In this document: one piece after another, positions 1 to 6,000 of the stretch
Layout: each line of letters begins with the position of its first letter
Position numbering within the stretch: the first letter of the stretch is position 1
Assembly (NCBI GenBank): GCA_026770585.1
Contig: MU646400.1
Location: forward strand, 826,929-841,688
Direction of reading: 5' to 3'
Length of the DNA: 14,760 nucleotides
From: Baffinella frigidus
Lineage: Eukaryota; Cryptophyceae; Cryptomonadales; Baffinellaceae
Translations under genes and position numbers: made by a program
Notes under the pieces: model-generated
Told to the model about the DNA's origin: nothing
Seen by the model: only the letters and a program-made list of their open reading frames with translations
Databases searched by the model: none

Positions 1-206
1 CTCCTCCCTCCTTTCTCCCTCATCCCGCATCCCTCATCCCTCCGCTCGTCTCTCTCCTCTCTCCGCTCTCATCTTCATCCTCATCACCCAACGTCGGAAC
101 CCTTAACTTAGACCCCTGGACCCTAAACCACACACCCGAAACCCTGAACCCTAAACCCGAAACTTCAACGCTCAAAACTAGATCCTTAACCACAAATCCT
201 TCACAG

Positions 207-276
207 GATCCAGCCGGTTGTGGTGATCAACAAGGTCGACCGCGACTCCTCGCGCGTCGAGGAAGTCGAGACTGAG
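207..276 (+). CDS. typA: typA exon a: G4 motif NKVD
   Basis: The acceptor is TTCACAG before 207 and the donor is GAG|GTCTCT. After one leading base it reads [24 protein letters not shown] is the guanine-specificity (G4) motif of translational GTPases. It ends on a codon boundary and joins VFDLM of the next exon. Confidence 0.92.
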
Positions 277-3040
277 GTCTCTCCCTCTCTCTCCCTCTCC
301 CCCTCTCTCCCCCTCTGTCTCTCCCTCTTTCTCTCCCTCTCTCTCCCTCTTTCTCTCGCTCGCTCTCTCTCCACCTACCTCCCACTCTCTCACACACACT
401 CTTGTTCGCTCTCGCGTCCTGTCTCTATCTGCGTCGCCCTCGCTTGGCGAGACCGTCGAGACAGAGGTCTCTCTCTCTCTCTCCCTCCCTCCCTCCCTCT
501 CCCTCTCCCTCTCTCCCCCTCTTTCTGTCTCTCTTTCTCTCCCTCTCTCTCTCTCGCTCTCTCTCTACCTACCTCCCATTCTCCCTCGCACACTCTCGTT
601 CGCTCGCTCGTCCTGTCTCTGTCTGTATCGCCCTCGCGTGTCGAGACCGTCGAGACTGAGGCCTTCACCCCACACCCTAAACCATGCACCCTGAACCCTA
701 AACCCGAAACCCTACACCCTACGCCCTACACCCTGATTGTCGACAGACCGAAGCGACCATGCAGACGCTGAGTTCTTGACCCTAAACCCTGAACCCCGAA
801 AGCTCCGCCCTAAACCCCAAACCCCAAACTCCAAACTCGAAACCCTTACCCAAACCCCAAACCCTAACCCAGGTGTTCGACCTGATGTGCAACCTCGGCG
901 CCACGGACTCGCAGCTCGAGTACGCCACCGTCTACGCCTCGGGCCGGTACTCCCTAAACTCTACACCCAACTCAAGGCCCTCACCCCAAAACCAGTAAAC
1001 CGCGTACGCCTCAGGCCACCCTAAACCCAGAGCCCTAAACCCTACACCCAAACATCCAAACCCCTAAACCCTAAACTTCCAAGTCCTAGACCCTAAACAC
1101 AAAGCCCAAGCCCCTGAACCATGTACGCTTCGGGCCGGTACTCCCTAAAATCAACCCCAAAACCTACACCCCAAAACCTACACCCTATGTCATAAGCCCT
1201 AAACCCTAAACCCAAACTCCCAAACCCAAACCCCAAACCCCTCAACCGCATGCGCTCGGGCTGGTACTTGAATCGCCCCCCCCTACCCTTCCTTTCTGTT
1301 GAAACCTGTCCCGCATCAGTCGCTGTACATTGCCGTACAGGACATGCTGCCCCTCTCCTGACCGCCCCCCCCCCGCGCAGTGATGGCTGGGCGACCCTCA
1401 AGTGGCCCGGCGGGGAGAAGAAGGACATGGCTGACCTTCTTGACACCATCGTCAAGTCCGTCCCTGCCCCCAAGGTCGGCGTTCAAACCCTACACCCTAC
1501 GACCTACAACCTACAACCTACACCCTACCCTACACCTCAGACCCTGCACCTCAGACCCTACACCCTACACCCTACACCCTACACCCTACACCCTACACCC
1601 TACACCCCTAAACCCCTAAACCCCTAAACCCTACACCGCAAACCCTAAACCGCGCCTGCGCCCGCACCCGCAACCGCACCCTCCTCCCACGCTCGTCCCC
1701 CCCCCCCCCCCCCTCCACGTCCGCCCGCGCCTTCACCCTCTCCCTCGTCCGCCCGCGCCCTCACCCTCCCCGTGTCTGCACCCTCCATCGTGTCGATGAC
1801 CCCAAGGCGAGTGAAGCTCTCTCGCTCTGGGCAGACAAACACGAATATTTTCCTTGGCACGTGATACATATACGTATATTACACGTATATCACACGTATA
1901 GCACACTGTCTCTCTCGCTCACACTCTCTCTCTCAGGTGCTCGAGCGCGAGGAGTTCTCGATGGTCGTGTCGATGATCGAGGGCGACGCCTTCCTCGGGC
2001 GTATCTGCACTGGCCGCATCTCGTCGGGCACCTGCAAGGTGCGCTAACATACGTAGCGCCTAGTGTAATATACCATGTGTCCATTGAAATATACGTATAT
2101 ATACGTCGATCTCACGCATGTTACACTACATAAACGTATATTGCACGTCACCTTGCGTAGGGTGACGCGTTTCCTCGGGTGTATCTGCACTGGCCGCATC
2201 TCGCCGGGCACCTGCAAGGTGCGCTAATTAGCCCAGACGCGAGGTTGGAACACCCTATCCTGCTAAAATTAGCCCAGACGCGAGGTTGGAACACCCTATC
2301 CTGGTAAAATGTGGTTGCAACCCCACATGCCAGCCGATCCCTCTTGCAACCTCGAGTGGGGCATCTCTGGCACCATGCTGCCCTCCTCAGGAGACCTCCT
2401 CGGGAGAGTAGAGACCGTAGGTCTCTACATCAGTTGTCACCGGAACCACCGCGCGTGTTTTCCTAAACCCTAATAAACCCTCAACTATAAACCATAAGCC
2501 CCTCACCCTGAAACCTAAACCCTCAACTTTAAAACTTTACACCCTAAACCCTACACTGTCCCTTGACCGATTGGCGAGGCATCCCTGACGCCCCTTACGC
2601 TTCCCCAAACCATAAACACTGAACCCTCAGCCCTACACCCTAACCCTGAACCCTATTGCAGGCTGGCGACGAGGTGATTGCGCTGAACCAGCAGGGCGAG
2701 AAGATCGACCTTCTACACGTATATTACTCTTGGCACTTGGTATATTCACGTGGCGCTTGGTATATTACACTGGACACTTGGTACATCACACTTGGTACTA
2801 CGTATATTACACATATATCACACGTAGATGACACTGTAATAACAGTATATTACGCATGGCACTGACATATACGTATATACGATGGCAGGTTGGCGACCAG
2901 GTGATTGCGCTGGACCAGTCGGGCAAGAAGATCGACAACGGCCGCATCTCCAAGATCATGTCCCGCAAGGTGCCGAGAGAGCGCGCGAGAGAGAGGGGGC
3001 GCGTGCAAGAGAGAGAGAGCGCGCGAAAGAGAGCGCGCGC

Positions 3041-3076
<36 letters not shown>

Positions 3077-6000
3077 GAGACGGGTCGCATCTCCAAGATC
3101 ATGTCCAGCAAGGTGTGCGTGTGTCGGGTTCGTGGTAGTGATGAGCATTCCAGCGCTTGCTAGAGCCTTCTAGAGGAGTCAAGATCCTTCCAGCGCCTTC
3201 CAGAGCCTTCTGGAGTCAATACCGCGTCCCATCGACAACGTTCGCAGCAGCAAAGCACGTTGCAGGGAGGCGCGCCGTGGACTAGAAGGGATTTCGTAAA
3301 TAATCCATGGTTGTGCTTGTGCTTACTGATTTTCTGGTTTCGCATGGCAGTGCACTGGCAAGATCAACCTGGCAATCAGGCGTTGCAGGGAGGTCTCTTC
3401 TGATGTTCTGGCCCCTGATGCAGCACGCTCGCAGGGTCAATATGTCTCTGATTTTCTGGAACCGGGTGGCAAGGCCCTGGCAAGGTCGTATATTACACGT
3501 ATATCACACGTAGATGACACTGTAATAAGCTAACTGATGTCCTGACCCTGGGTTGCAGAGCCATGTTCTGATGTTCCTGTGGGTTGCAGGGCACTGGTAA
3601 GGTCGTATTACACATATATCACACGTAGATGACACTGTAATAAGCTAAGTGATGTCCTGACCCTGGGTTGCAGAGCCGTGTTGTGATGTTGCTGTGGGTT
3701 GCAGGGCACGGGCAAGGTCGACCTGACCGTCGGGCGCGCCGGCGACATCATCCAGCTCGCTGGCATCGGCAAGGCCACGGTATTCACCCTCTACCCCATA
3801 CCGTACACTTTGTAAAGTAACGCGACTTGGAGTAGTGAAGCGACCTGGCGTCGCTGCATTTTGAGTACTGTGGCTACTCTAATAGGGTAACGGCCTGAAA
3901 ATGGGGTAGTTAGGCCTGCGGCATTGCCTAGGACCTCCTACCGTAAGCCGAGACTTTTTGGTCCTAGGATCCCACTGCAGAGCGTCGACCGTATTCAACC
4001 GAGACGGCGCAGGCAACTTGCACTAACCCGGGGTACCCAACACACCACCAGCCCTCATACTTGAAGCAACCCGTCTTTTCCCATCCCCTTGATTTGTACT
4101 GAAGGCCGGCGGATTCCTACGACCTCTGGTACAAATCAAGGGTATGAAAACCGCGATTTGCTCCACCTCTTGAGGGCTGGTGGCACGCACCGTACCGGAA
4201 ACAGTCCGGCGCGGGGCAGGTAGCAATTCCCGCGGGTGTCTGAACCCTGAACCCTGAACCCTGAACCCTGAACCCTGAACCCTGAACCCTGAACCCTGAA
4301 CCCTGAACCCTGAACCCTGAACCCGGCCGCCTGTCCACGAAATTTACTACATAATTTGGCCATGCTAGTGCTAGTAAAGCGTGTGTGTAGTAAATTTCAT
4401 TGGAGAACCCCCCTTTCTGGAACGGCCTTTTCTGAGATGGATGACCCCCCCCCCCTTTCCAGGTGGCGCACACCATCTGCGCGCCGTCCGTGACGGAGGC
4501 GCTCCCCGCCGCGTCGATCGACCCGCCCACCCTCGCGATGACCTTCTGCCCCAACGACTCGCCCATGGCCGGCAAGGTGTGTGTCGCCCTCCCTCCCTCC
4601 CTCCCTCCCTCCCTCCCTCCCTCGCGCTCTCTCGCTCTCTCGCTCTCTCTCACACACACCAAACACTCAACCTCAAAGTGCGCGCCTGTCCCTGCGGGCC
4701 CGCCTGAGGACCACCCCCCGGAGCCTGCATCGCGAAACAGGGGCGGTTGGATTTCATATGAAAACGCTTATACTTCATAAACTGGATTTCGATCAAAATT
4801 ATTACATGTTTGCTTTGATATTACTAGTAAAGATCGTTATGTTAAGTAAATTTCATGGAATCCAGTTTATAAAATGCATGTGTTTCCATTTGAGAGTAGT
4901 GTGTGGTGGACTTCACTGGTATGGCACTTTCCTGGTAGAAAACTTATCCCGTGGGCGCGATGGGGAAAGTGGGTGAGGCACGGACGTCAACCCTGAACCC
5001 GCAACCCGAAATCCGAACCCTAAACCTTGAACCCGCACCTTCGGCCTGCCAGAGACCGGACCATGAGAACCACTCGTGAAATTGGCTTACTGAAGAGGTC
5101 CGTGGAACCGCAGGACCGCGCGATGGAGAAAGTGGGTGAGGCACGGACGTAAACCCTGAACCCGCAACCCGGAAATCTATACCCGAAATCCGAAGCCTCA
5201 ACCTTGAAGCTGGATCGCAGGACCGCGCGACCACCAAGCTCACGTCGCAGATGATCAAGGAGCGCCTCGCGAACGTCCGAACCCCCACACCCCAAGCCCC
5301 ACACCCGAGATCCGAAACCTGAAACCCCAAACCCGAGATTCGAGATCCGAAACCTGAAACCTGAAACTTGAGACCCGAACCCCGAGACCTGAAACTAGAG
5401 ACCCGAGACCTGAAACCCGGAGACAGAGAGGGAGGGTGCGAACACGCCCCCCTTTGTCTCTCACTCTCGGGGGTCGTGTTCGTTTCCGGGCCCCGCCCCC
5501 CCAAAACACACCCCACCCCGTTTGTTGCGAACGCTTCGCGAATATCCGAACCCCGAGACCAGAACCTCGAACCCGAGACCCGAACCCTGACACCCGAGAC
5601 CATCCACCCCACAGAACCCTCAACCCCAAACCCCAAACCCCACACGCCGAACCCCACACCCCAAACACACCCCACACGCCGAACCCCAAACCCCCACACC
5701 CTCAACAGGAGTGCGAGAACAACATCGGCATCACGTACAAGATGGATGCTGACCGCACTGAGGGCTACGAGGTGTGCTCCCTCTCTCTCCCGCTCTCCTT
5801 CTCTCCTTCTCTCCCTCGCTCTCCCTCACTCCCTCTCCCTCTCTCCCTCGCACTGAGGGCTACGAGGTGCCCTAAACACTGAACCCCCTGAATCCTGAAC
5901 CCTAAAACTCAACACCGAAACACCAAAACACCGAAACACCAAAACACCTCCCTTGTACAGGTGTGCAGGTGGTGCACAGTTCCACCCAAGCGACGCACAG

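Larger units (their letters stand above)
3780..4462 (+). other. typA intron with inverted-repeat elements and CCCTGAA satellite
   Basis: 3780-4020 is unique-looking sequence in which I see no gene. It is followed by a stem-loop element (4045-4183), a CCCTGAA satellite (4241-4324), a second hairpin (4339-4398) and a C-run plus TTTCCAG acceptor. No large open frame has conserved features. Confidence 0.6.

Noticed and set aside
220-771. Open frame rich in Ser-Leu and Pro
   Set aside because: Except for its first 19 codons, which are typA exon a, it is translation of CT repeats and CCCTAAA-type DNA across an intron.
1861-1905. TATA-type promoter
   Set aside because: The AT-rich ACGTATAT sequence is a repeat inside an intron, with relatives in two further introns.
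4117-4662. Minus-strand open frame with GFRVQGS repeats
   Set aside because: The repeats are the TGAACCC satellite read backwards, and the rest is antisense to typA exon g.
4944-5705. 253-codon minus-strand open frame
   Set aside because: Composed of heptamer repeats and antisense of a real typA exon; composition is GFGVWG-type low complexity.
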